Assembly: GCA_950097145.1 (NCBI GenBank)
Contig: CATNCF010000009.1
Coordinates: forward strand, 16,931 to 80,930
DNA length: 64,000 bases
Reading direction: 5' to 3'
From: an uncultured Lachnospiraceae bacterium
Lineage (GTDB): Bacteria > Bacillota > Clostridia > Lachnospirales > Lachnospiraceae
Positions 51,002-59,165 of the stretch are shown one piece after another; the first letter of the stretch is position 1, and every line of letters begins with the position of its first letter. The position numbers and the translations under genes are program-made. Under the pieces are notes generated by a model that was given only the letters and a program-made list of their open reading frames with translations, did not search any database and was not told the DNA's origin.

Positions 51002-51033
51002 GTTTTTTATCATTTATAAAGGAGGAATTTGGG

Positions 51034-54000
51034 ATGCATTTAAAACAAAAACTATCTGCCGCTCTCTTGTCCACAGCAATTTTGACAGGACAGGTCTTTA
51101 GCGCTACCGCATGGGCGGCTCCAGAACAGGGACAAGCGGCAGGCCTGGCAAATGAACCAGGCAAAATTCTGGAATTGTCTTTTGATGGAGACGGCGGCCT
51201 TGCCAGCCCGGGAGTTAAGGTAACCATGAACGGAACACTGTCTTATTCCAACGACACAGCGCATTCTGGACAATCTTTGAGATTTGACGGAAACAGCGGC
51301 AATTATCTGGCGATTACAGATGAAAATGGCGGTAATCTGCTGAAGGGCTATGAGAACTTAACGATTTCTTACTGGAGCAGGACGCCCTATATGAACGGGT
51401 GTAACTGGGCGGCTTATCTCGCTCCGAATGGAAGCGGCATTGACGGCAATGCCCCGACATATCTCGCTATTTCCGACCAAACAAGTATGCGGGTAGAACG
51501 TTACCGTAATGGAAGATCTGCCGAGGTAACTGCAAGAAGCACTGCCGATGCATGGAAAATGGTGACAGTAGTTGTCGAAGAAGGGCAGACCACCATGTAT
51601 ATTGACGGAACGAAACGATCCTGTGTCAAAAATTCAAACAAACTGACAGATATTATAGGTGAAAACGGCGTCTTCTATATTGGAAGAGCAAATTGGGGCG
51701 CCGGAGAAGGATTTACCGGCTGGCTGGACGACTATGCGGTTTACAATTATGCCATGGATGCAGAGGAAGTAAAGAATCAATATAGAAGTTCTCTGGGCAC
51801 ACCGGAAAAACTGGTGGAGGATGCTATAAACCAGATCCATATCCCAGATTATGTAACCGGGAACCTTTCTTTGTTAGAGGAAACAGAAAGCGGCGTAACG
51901 ATTGCATGGACTTCTTCTAATGAATCTGTCATCAATACAAAGTCTGTGCCTTGCGAAACATATTACAATGAAGTAAATATCCCTGCTGGCGTTGTGACAC
52001 GCCAGTCCAAGGACACGCAAGTAACCTTAACCGCTAAGTTTACCTGTGGTACCGCTGTACAGGAAAAAACTTATCCTGTCACCGTAAAGGCCGCCAATAC
52101 CCAGGAAAAATATGCCGGATATCTCTATGCACATTTTAATGAACATGCCGGGACTACCTATGACGGCATACAGCAGATTTTCTTTGGAATCAGCAAAAAT
52201 GGGACCGACTGGACTGCCTTGAATAATAACCAGTTTGTGGCAGAATCCAACGTAGGCGACCATGGTGTGCGCGATCCCTATATTATCCGTTCCCCGGAGG
52301 GCGATAAATTCTATCTGATTGCAACAGACCTGGATATTGACGGATATAAATATCCTGGCAACTGGGGTATGATGGCTTCCCAGGGAAGCATGGGACTAGT
52401 AATATGGGAATCTGAAGATCTGGTAAACTGGTCGGAACCACGGCTTGTGGATGTGGCTTCGGAAATAAATGCAGGCATGGCATGGGCCCCGGAAGCAATT
52501 TATGATGAGGCAACTGGAGAATACCTGGTATTCTGGTCCAGCGGCAAGGCCAATGGAAAATGCAACTATATTTATGTGGCAAAGACCAGGGATTTCTGGA
52601 ACTTTACAGAACCGGAATTATACTCTAACGCTTCCAATCTGAATGATGGAACGCCAGACGCCCAGGGAAATCCCAGAGGAAACATTGACGCCTCTATCTA
52701 TAAAGAAGGCGACACGTATTACCGCCTGATTAAGGACGAAAGCGATATCAGCATCCGCCTGCAGTCCAGTAAGAAACTTCTTGCCTATGGACCGGATTTG
52801 AAGGATGATGATTATGTTGCTGTTACTTGGAATGAGGATGAAGAAAAGATGCCGAACCGTGGGGCGCTGTTCCAAAGAATCAATAATGAAGGGAACATTA
52901 CTGTGACAGATTCTTCCGGAAATTCTGTAACGAAACCCTGCCTGGAACAATTTGCATTTAATTATGAAGGCCCCACCATGTTCAAGTTCAACGACCGGGA
53001 AGAATGGTGTATTCTTGTAGATGAATATGGCCGCGGCGCTGCAGCCGGCCAAGGCCCGGCAAGAGGATATATCCCCTTTGTCAGCAAGAATCTTGACCAG
53101 GAAAATAGCGTATATCTTCCCAGCGATGATGAATTTGTTATGCCGGACGCCGCCAAGCACGGCACTGTCATTCCGATTACCCAGAAGGAATATGACGCAT
53201 TGATGGCAAAATGGGGAACCCCCAAACAGGAGGGAAACCGGACTTTGTCCAACAGCCCGGTATTAACTTATGATTTTGAGGCAGTGGATGGTAAAATAGT
53301 CAAAGACATATCAAAGGCTGGAGCCGTCAATAACGGAACCCTGCGCGGGGACGCCGCTGTCGTCCAGTTAGAAGGAAAAGGAAATGTACTGCAGCTTGGC
53401 GGTTCTGGAAGCCTGGCATTTCCACAGGGATTTTTTGACGGACTTTCCAATATGGTACTCTCTATGGATGTATGTATGGAAGATAACGGAAGCGTATTTT
53501 CTATGGGAAGCACGGTAAAGAATAAGATCTCCAGTTATACGGTTACCGCTCAGGGCACAGAGAAAAAGGACAGATACTGGGATAACCTTCCAGCAAATAA
53601 ATATTTAAATCTGAACCTTACCAGCCAGAACGTGACAGGACAGATTACTACTTTCAATGATTTTGGCCTGTTTCAGGTTTCTTCCAAGGAAGACCAAAAC
53701 CTGCAGGATAACTGGAAAAATATTACTCTTGTCATGAATGAACATATCATGTCTATCTACGTGGACAAGAAGCTTGCTGCAAAGCATGAGCATGTCAGAA
53801 GCGTGGATGAACTTGGAAATAACCTGACTGCAGTTTTAGGCGCTGCTTACGGTGCAGAAGGCGGATTTAAGGGTTACATTGACAATGTAAAGGTATATAA
53901 CCGTTCTGTGGAAAAATTAGAAGATTTAGATAAACCAGAAGAACCACAAAAACCAGAACTTACCGCTGTTGACATTTCCAAAACAGTGATAAGCGGCATT

Positions 54001-54630
54001 TCCAGCCAGAATTATACTGGGAACAGCATCAAGCCAACCCTTATGATTACTTACAATGGAACAAAACTTGCTGAAAATACAGATTATAAAGTCTCCTGCC
54101 AGAATAATAAAAATATTGGGACGGCAAAAGTTTTCATTACGGGTATCGGAAGATATACAGGATCAATTACCAGGGACTTCCAGATTAAAGTTTCCAAAGG
54201 CAAAACTTATAAATCCAGCCAGTACAAATACAAAATGACAAATGCCAGTCTTTCCGGCAAAGGTACGGTTACATTAAGCGGTGTAAACAGCAGAAATTTA
54301 AAGCAGATTAAAGTACCAGATACAGCTTCCATTGGAGGTAAGAAATTCAAGGTAACAGCGATTGGCAATAACGCTTTTAAGAACTGCAAAAAAGCTGCTT
54401 CTGCCAGTATCGGCAAAAATGTCCGTACCATTGGAAAACAATCCTTTATGAACTGCGTCAAGCTTAAAAAGATCACAGTTAAAGCTGCTGGTTTAAAGAG
54501 CGTCGGGAAAAACGCCCTAAAAGATATCAGCAAAAAAGCTGTTATAAAAGTTCCTGCAAAACAGTTGAAAAAATACCAGAAACTTTTAAAGGGAAAAGGT
54601 CAGAATAAGCAGGTGAAAATTAAAAAATAG
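51034..54630 (+). CDS. Large secreted multi-domain GH43-type glycan hydrolase with LamG and leucine-rich repeats
   Basis: A 1198-residue exported protein. The signal peptide is cleaved after TAWA (about 28). The domains are: LamG/concanavalin module (about 43-235), an Ig-like 'atrophied' domain (about 255-350), a GH43-type five-bladed propeller (about 355-735), a second LamG (about 742-950), another Ig-like domain (about 972-1052) and a BspA-type leucine-rich end (about 1056-1185). The propeller has HGVRDPYI (candidate base Asp, about 412), MAWAPEAIYD (about 480-489) and GNIDASIY (about 548-555). GH43 enzymes cut arabinose- or xylose-containing glycans. There is no LPxTG motif or C-terminal helix, so it is probably released or held by non-covalent binding. 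It is preceded by a LytTR regulator and has a terminator behind. Confidence 0.85.
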   Translation: MHLKQKLSAALLSTAILTGQVFSATAWAAPEQGQAAGLANEPGKILELSFDGDGGLASPGVKVTMNGTLSYSNDTAHSGQSLRFDGNSGNYLAITDENGGNLLKGYENLTISYWSRTPYMNGCNWAAYLAPNGSGIDGNAPTYLAISDQTSMRVERYRNGRSAEVTARSTADAWKMVTVVVEEGQTTMYIDGTKRSCVKNSNKLTDIIGENGVFYIGRANWGAGEGFTGWLDDYAVYNYAMDAEEVKNQYRSSLGTPEKLVEDAINQIHIPDYVTGNLSLLEETESGVTIAWTSSNESVINTKSVPCETYYNEVNIPAGVVTRQSKDTQVTLTAKFTCGTAVQEKTYPVTVKAANTQEKYAGYLYAHFNEHAGTTYDGIQQIFFGISKNGTDWTALNNNQFVAESNVGDHGVRDPYIIRSPEGDKFYLIATDLDIDGYKYPGNWGMMASQGSMGLVIWESEDLVNWSEPRLVDVASEINAGMAWAPEAIYDEATGEYLVFWSSGKANGKCNYIYVAKTRDFWNFTEPELYSNASNLNDGTPDAQGNPRGNIDASIYKEGDTYYRLIKDESDISIRLQSSKKLLAYGPDLKDDDYVAVTWNEDEEKMPNRGALFQRINNEGNITVTDSSGNSVTKPCLEQFAFNYEGPTMFKFNDREEWCILVDEYGRGAAAGQGPARGYIPFVSKNLDQENSVYLPSDDEFVMPDAAKHGTVIPITQKEYDALMAKWGTPKQEGNRTLSNSPVLTYDFEAVDGKIVKDISKAGAVNNGTLRGDAAVVQLEGKGNVLQLGGSGSLAFPQGFFDGLSNMVLSMDVCMEDNGSVFSMGSTVKNKISSYTVTAQGTEKKDRYWDNLPANKYLNLNLTSQNVTGQITTFNDFGLFQVSSKEDQNLQDNWKNITLVMNEHIMSIYVDKKLAAKHEHVRSVDELGNNLTAVLGAAYGAEGGFKGYIDNVKVYNRSVEKLEDLDKPEEPQKPELTAVDISKTVISGISSQNYTGNSIKPTLMITYNGTKLAENTDYKVSCQNNKNIGTAKVFITGIGRYTGSITRDFQIKVSKGKTYKSSQYKYKMTNASLSGKGTVTLSGVNSRNLKQIKVPDTASIGGKKFKVTAIGNNAFKNCKKAASASIGKNVRTIGKQSFMNCVKLKKITVKAAGLKSVGKNALKDISKKAVIKVPAKQLKKYQKLLKGKGQNKQVKIKK

Positions 54631-54658
54631 CCATAATAAGATTTTATAAAACAGCCAG

Positions 54659-54716
54659 GAATGTGATAGATGTTGAGAGATTCAGAGTACTATAATCTCA
54701 AATTTCTATCACATTC
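54659..54716 (+). terminator. Terminator of the GH43 gene
   Basis: 12-bp perfect outer stem (54659-54670 with 54705-54716), inner stem (54673-54678 with 54696-54701), then TTATTTTATG. Confidence 0.75.
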
Positions 54717-54802
54717 TTATTTTATGCTATTTTCGGGACATCCTCTTATATTGTACAGTGATAAAAAGAGGAAAAACGCAATTAGAAAATAGAGGAAATT
54801 TT

Positions 54803-55492
54803 ATGGAAAAAATTACGGTATTAGTAGTAGAAGATGAAATGAAGCTTTTAGGTACCTTATCTGATTTTCTTGTTATAAATAATTATAAAGTATATCAGGC
54901 AGCAGATGGATTGAACGCTATCCAGGAGTATAACACTCACAGAGAAGAGATTGATATCGTATTATTAGATGTTATGCTGCCCTTTCTGGATGGTTATGAA
55001 GTTCTCAAACAGATCCGGCTGACATCCAATGTGCCAGTGATTATGCTGACAGCAAAAGAAGAGGTTGATGACCAATTGAAAGGGTTTTCCTGCGGCGCTG
55101 ATGATTATATCATTAAACCATACACATTATCTGTTTTAAAAATGCACATGGAAGCAGTATTAAAACGTCTTGGATATGGACAAGATATTCTACATGCAGG
55201 GAATATCCGCATTGAAATAAATGCTAAAAAGGTATATGTAGAAGACCAATATGTAGAAACCACTCCCAAGGAATTTGAGCTGCTGCATCTTTTGGCACGA
55301 AATCAGGGAAAGGTACTGACCAGAGACTTTATTCTGGATAATATCTGGGGATATCATTATGCCGGAGATATGAGAACCATCGATACTCTGGTAAAGCAGC
55401 TCCGCAAGAAACTTGGGAAGGTTCCTTATATACGTACAGTATACGGCGTAGGTTATTGTTTTGAAGGAGATGGAAATGAAAAAACGCATTAA
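54803..55492 (+). CDS. OmpR-family response regulator
   Basis: A 229-residue regulator. Receiver (EKITVLVVEDEMKLLGTLSD, Asp acceptor in IVLLDVMLPFLDGYEVL), winged helix (VETTPKEFELLHLLARNQGK and RTIDTLVKQLRKKLG). It overlaps its kinase by 17 bases. The start at 54803 follows AGAGGAAATTTT; the upstream ATG is rejected. The pair lies between the GH43 gene and the citrate synthase operon; its target is not evident. Confidence 0.93.
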   Translation: MEKITVLVVEDEMKLLGTLSDFLVINNYKVYQAADGLNAIQEYNTHREEIDIVLLDVMLPFLDGYEVLKQIRLTSNVPVIMLTAKEEVDDQLKGFSCGADDYIIKPYTLSVLKMHMEAVLKRLGYGQDILHAGNIRIEINAKKVYVEDQYVETTPKEFELLHLLARNQGKVLTRDFILDNIWGYHYAGDMRTIDTLVKQLRKKLGKVPYIRTVYGVGYCFEGDGNEKTH

Positions 55493-56951
55493 TATCAAAT
55501 TTTTTTTACTGCAATGGATCTTTCTGGTTTTAATGACGGTTTTTGGCGCTATCTGTTACGAATTATTTTTTCCAGTCTATTATGATCAATTAAAAAATGC
55601 GCAGGTCCAGGACGCATATCTGGATATTGAAGAGTTGGATCTGGGAGTTCTTGATGATTACTCTGTATTCAATAATTATGAAGAAAAAGGGCTTACCTTT
55701 ACCATTGCAGATGAAAACATGACCCCTGTTTACACAACACGCGGTGATTCCGAGTATTCTATTTACAGAAATATTGAGTCAAAACTTTCTTCTTTCTCTC
55801 AAAATGCCCAAATTATTGAGCGAAACAGCAGCCAGAAAGAAGTTACCAAACTGCGTGCCATTATAACACAGGATAATACTGATTATTATATAGTTATCAA
55901 AGACAATATCTACTGTTCCACAAGAGGAAAGCTGTCAGAACAGTTTTTGACTGCAGTATTTATTGTGATTTTCGGCATCGCAAGCTTAGGGATGGCGTTT
56001 TTTTCAAAACGTATGATTAAGCCTATTGTACAGCTTGCCAATGTTGCAGGCAAAGTTGCTGAGCGGGATTTCAGTGAAAAAGCGGAAGAGAACAGTGAAT
56101 ATACAGAAATCAACCAATTGGCAAAAAATATCAATCATATTTCGAAACGCTTTCAGGAAAGTATCGGGCAGATAGATGAAAGCAGGGACTGCCAGCTTCG
56201 CCAGAATGTTCGTCAGGAACGCATGGAAAAACTTCAAAAAGAATTTATCGCCAATGTCTCCCATGAATTAAAGACGCCTCTGGCGGTGATATCCAGCCAG
56301 GTGGAAATGATATCCTATGTAGACGAAGAAGCACGAAATGCATATTTAGCTTCCATCCAGGAAGAAGTAGAGAAAATGTCTGGTCTTGTCAGCGGACTGC
56401 TGAACACAACTGTCATGGAACATCATATGGAAAAAGTAATTCTGAAAACTTTGAATATGAAAGAAATTTTAGAATATATTATGCTAAAGTATGATGGCCT
56501 GGCAAAGAAAAAGAGGCTCCATATGGAATCATTTCTGGAAGATGACTGTATTGTATCAGGAGATCGGGAATATATAGAACAAGCGGTAAATAATTATATG
56601 ATGAATGCCATTGAGCATACAGAACTTGGAGGGCGCATACGAGTAACCCTGCGCAATGAACATGGAAGCATCCGGATAGGCGTCTATAATTCTGGAAAGC
56701 AGATTCCGGAAAAAGAACTTCAGCGCATTTGGAGCGGATTTTATTCCAGGAACCAGATAGAAACTGCTGACTGCTCCCATGCCGGCCTTGGTCTTTATAT
56801 TGTACAAAGTGTTGTAACCATGCATAATGGAAAATATGGAGTGGAAAATCTTCGGGAAGGCGTCGAGTTTTGGTTTACAATACCACAGGCAGATCTAATT
56901 TATCAGAATGCATCCCCACAAAATGCTGTATTATGCCATTTGGCAAATTAA
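55476..56951 (+). CDS. Sensor histidine kinase
   Basis: A 491-residue kinase. First helix about 6-28, extracellular sensor about 30-150, second helix about 157-177, HAMP about 178-232, HisKA with ANVSHELKTPLAVIS (about 262-276), HATPase_c with NNYMMNAIEHT and HAGLGLYIVQSVV. The start at 55476 follows GAAGGAGATGGAA. The coding end (LCHLAN, stop at 56949-56951) lies within the first of three degenerate repeats that continue into the intergenic region. Confidence 0.92.
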   Translation: MKKRINIKFFLLQWIFLVLMTVFGAICYELFFPVYYDQLKNAQVQDAYLDIEELDLGVLDDYSVFNNYEEKGLTFTIADENMTPVYTTRGDSEYSIYRNIESKLSSFSQNAQIIERNSSQKEVTKLRAIITQDNTDYYIVIKDNIYCSTRGKLSEQFLTAVFIVIFGIASLGMAFFSKRMIKPIVQLANVAGKVAERDFSEKAEENSEYTEINQLAKNINHISKRFQESIGQIDESRDCQLRQNVRQERMEKLQKEFIANVSHELKTPLAVISSQVEMISYVDEEARNAYLASIQEEVEKMSGLVSGLLNTTVMEHHMEKVILKTLNMKEILEYIMLKYDGLAKKKRLHMESFLEDDCIVSGDREYIEQAVNNYMMNAIEHTELGGRIRVTLRNEHGSIRIGVYNSGKQIPEKELQRIWSGFYSRNQIETADCSHAGLGLYIVQSVVTMHNGKYGVENLREGVEFWFTIPQADLIYQNASPQNAVLCHLAN

Positions 56952-57041
56952 TATACATTTTCAGGAGCATGGGGTTCTTGGGCAAGAATAATGTATACCC
57001 GCTGGGCACCACATTATGCCATTCGGCAATATTAATGTATA
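56930..57041. repeat. Three degenerate ~40-bp repeats upstream of the MarR-citrate synthase operon
   Basis: Copies A (56930-56957) and C (57013-57041) share ATTATGCCATT, a GGCAA box and a TTAAT-TA tail. Copy B (about 56974-56997) keeps GGGCAAGAATAATGTATA. Copy A has a 5-2-5 inverted repeat (TGCCA/TGGCA). It covers the last codons of the kinase gene. This could be an array of weak regulator sites or decayed duplicates of the kinase gene end. Confidence 0.5.
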
Positions 57042-57079
57042 AAAATTCAATAAAATTTATGAAAATTCTATTTTTGTGA

Positions 57080-57118
57080 AATATACCACTTGATTTCCTG
57101 ACGGACAAGTGGTATATT
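57080..57118 (+). promoter_or_regulatory. Promoter inside a 13-bp-arm inverted repeat (MarR operator)
   Basis: TTGATT (57090-57095), 17 bases and TATATT (57113-57118) with an extended -10 TG. Arms 57080-57092 and 57106-57118 are perfect reverse complements with a 13-base centre, covering both promoter elements. The layout predicts autorepression. Confidence 0.75.
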
Positions 57119-57148
57119 GGTTTAAAATTAAACTATGAGGTGGCGCTG

Positions 57149-57601
57149 ATGGACTGGATGCTGGAAGGTCTTTTACAGGGAACACAGTTTCAAACTCTAT
57201 ATAACCGTAGAATTGAGGCTTTGCGCAAAAAAAACAATCTCAGAAAAGTTGATATTGATATTTTATATTTTTTATTCAAATCAGGGGAACATAATACATC
57301 AAAAGATATTTGTGATCTCAATCTGTTCAATAAAGGGCATATCTCACAGTCAGTGGGGCGGATGGTCAAGCAGCAGCTTATCTATATCGTACAGGATCAG
57401 GAGGATCGCCGGTGTATGCATATTATGCTCACAGACAAATCTTTAGAAATCATAGAGGAAATCACGGAACTTCGTAAACAGATGTATAATATCATTCTGA
57501 AAGGGGTAACGGAAGAGGAGCGGAACATTCTGCTTACCGTGTCCCGCAAAGTAAATGCAAATGTTAAAGATGCATTAGGAAATCTGGAAACTCTTGCATA
57601 A
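57149..57601 (+). CDS. MarR-family transcriptional regulator upstream of citrate synthase
   Basis: A 150-residue winged-helix protein (MDWMLEGLLQGTQFQTLYNR; ICDLNLFNKGHISQSVGRMV recognition region; DQEDRRCMHIMLTDKS wing). The ATG at 57149 follows GAGGTG. It is first of a two-gene unit with citrate synthase (37-base gap) and has an inverted-repeat operator on its own promoter, so it probably controls citrate synthase expression. The effector is unknown. Confidence 0.88.
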   Translation: MDWMLEGLLQGTQFQTLYNRRIEALRKKNNLRKVDIDILYFLFKSGEHNTSKDICDLNLFNKGHISQSVGRMVKQQLIYIVQDQEDRRCMHIMLTDKSLEIIEEITELRKQMYNIILKGVTEEERNILLTVSRKVNANVKDALGNLETLA

Positions 57602-57638
57602 AAAACAAAGAGGTGGAAAATTGGACAGGAGGTAATAT

Positions 57639-58976
57639 ATGCGGAATGAAGATGAATTAATGAATTACGCCATACAACAGGAAGCTGTCTGCAGAAAAAA
57701 CGACAGCATTTCGGATAAATTATTTGAGGAATATGGAGTAAACCGGGGACTTCGTGACATGAATGGAAAAGGGGTTTTGACAGGACTGACCACCATTTCC
57801 AAAATCGTATCTTTCAAAGATGCAAATGGGGTAAAAACGCCTTGCGATGGACAGCTTTGGTATCGCGGCTATAATGTGCAGAATCTTGTAAAACATATTG
57901 GAGATAACGGCTACGGATTTGAAAAGATTGCATATCTCCTGCTTTTTGGTGAAATGCCAAATGAAGATGAGCTTGGAACATTCTGTAAGATTATGGCACA
58001 GAGCAGAACACTTCCAACGAATTTTACCCGGGATGTTATTATGAAAGCGGCAACTAAAGATATCATGAATTCTATGACCAGAAGTATTTTAACCCTGGGT
58101 TCTTATGATAATCAGTTAAACTCACCAGAAGTTGTCACAAACAGCCTGCGGCAGTGTATCGAACTGATCAGCATTTTTCCCATGCTTGCCGTTTACGCTT
58201 ATCACGCTTACAACCACTATGAAAACGATGACAGTATGTACATTCACCGGCCAGAACCTGGACTTTCTGCAGCAGAAAATCTACTGATGATGCTGCGCCC
58301 AGACAAACATTACAGTAAGCTTGAGGCAAAAGTTTTGGATGTAGCTTTGATTCTTCACATGGAACACGGCGGTGGAAATAATTCTACCTTTACTACAAGA
58401 GTGGTAACTTCTTCCGGTTCTGATACTTATTCTTCTATTGCCGCGGCCATGTCCTCGTTAAAAGGACCAAAGCATGGCGGGGCTAACATTAAGGTAATGG
58501 AAATGATGGAGAATATTCACAGTAATATTAGAGATGTGCGCGACAAAGAGGAGATCGAGGCATATCTCGCCAAAATTCTTGCCGGCGAGGCTTTTGACCA
58601 TAAAGGACTGATTTATGGTATGGGACACGCTGTCTATTCTCTTTCTGACCCCAGAGAACGGGTTTTTAAGAGCTATGTGGAAAAACTTGCTGTGGCAAAA
58701 GGCAAAGAAGATGATATGTTTCTATACAACAGTATTGAAGAATTAGCGCCAAAACTGATTGCTGGAAAGCGCAAGATCTTTAAGGGTGTAAGTCCTAATG
58801 TGGATTTTTATAGTGGTTTTGTGTATGAAATGCTGGGTATCCCCCGTGAATTATATACAGCAATTTTTGCCATTGCACGTATTGTTGGTTGGAGTGCACA
58901 CCGTATGGAAGAATTAATTGGAATGAACAAGATCATTCGTCCGGCATATATGAGTGTGATGGAAGAGAAAGAGTAG
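57639..58976 (+). CDS. gltA: Citrate synthase (or 2-methylcitrate synthase)
   Basis: A 445-residue enzyme condensing oxaloacetate with acetyl-CoA. Conserved parts: WYRGYNVQNLV, LHMEHGGGNNSTFTTRVV (His about 245), GPKHGGANIKV, GMGHAVYSLSDPRERVF (active His about 327), and VDFYSGFVYEMLGIP with the catalytic Asp (about 388). It is the only TCA-type gene in the window, so here it probably serves glutamate synthesis. Control by the upstream MarR protein is unusual; most citrate synthases are under CcpC-like or global control. The start follows GACAGGAGG. Confidence 0.93.
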   Translation: MRNEDELMNYAIQQEAVCRKNDSISDKLFEEYGVNRGLRDMNGKGVLTGLTTISKIVSFKDANGVKTPCDGQLWYRGYNVQNLVKHIGDNGYGFEKIAYLLLFGEMPNEDELGTFCKIMAQSRTLPTNFTRDVIMKAATKDIMNSMTRSILTLGSYDNQLNSPEVVTNSLRQCIELISIFPMLAVYAYHAYNHYENDDSMYIHRPEPGLSAAENLLMMLRPDKHYSKLEAKVLDVALILHMEHGGGNNSTFTTRVVTSSGSDTYSSIAAAMSSLKGPKHGGANIKVMEMMENIHSNIRDVRDKEEIEAYLAKILAGEAFDHKGLIYGMGHAVYSLSDPRERVFKSYVEKLAVAKGKEDDMFLYNSIEELAPKLIAGKRKIFKGVSPNVDFYSGFVYEMLGIPRELYTAIFAIARIVGWSAHRMEELIGMNKIIRPAYMSVMEEKE

Positions 58977-59005
58977 TTGACAAAAAATTAAATTTATGTT
59001 ATTAT
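58977..59005 (+). promoter_or_regulatory. Promoter of tRNA-Pro
   Basis: TTGACA (58977-58982), 17 bases, TATTAT (59000-59005), beginning at the base after the citrate synthase stop. Confidence 0.75.
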
Positions 59006-59018
59006 GCCATAGTGATAT

Positions 59019-59092
59019 CGATGCGTGGCTCAGCTTGGTAGAGCGCTGCGTTCGGGACGCAGAGGTCGCAGGTTCAAATCCTGTCGCATCGA
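59019..59092 (+). tRNA. tRNA-Pro (anticodon CGG)
   Basis: A 74-nt gene. Acceptor CGATGCG (59019-59025) pairs with CGCATCG (59085-59091), discriminator A 59092; anticodon loop TTCGGGA within a CTGCG/CGCAG stem; T-arm GGTTCAAATCC. CCA is not encoded. Its 3' end is the probable attachment site of the element that follows. Confidence 0.93.
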
Positions 59093-59100
59093 TTTTTGGC
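59072..59100. other. Probable attachment site (attL side) in the tRNA-Pro 3' end
   Basis: Tyrosine recombinases that lie next to a tRNA gene usually recombine in its T-arm or 3' end, leaving the tRNA intact. The matching copy would be at the far end of the element, outside this window, so the core cannot be delimited. Confidence 0.4.
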
Positions 59101-59144
59101 ATATTTTACAAGGGTTTTCGGGAATCATCAATGATGGAAAAATC

Positions 59145-59164
59145 ACTTAAGGTTACTTAAGGTT
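59145..59164. repeat. Tandem 10-bp repeat, candidate integrase arm site
   Basis: ACTTAAGGTT occurs twice in direct succession (59145-59154, 59155-59164), between the tRNA and the integrase stop. Such small direct repeats near an att site are commonly bound by the arm-binding domain of tyrosine recombinases. Confidence 0.55.
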
Positions 59165-59165
59165 T

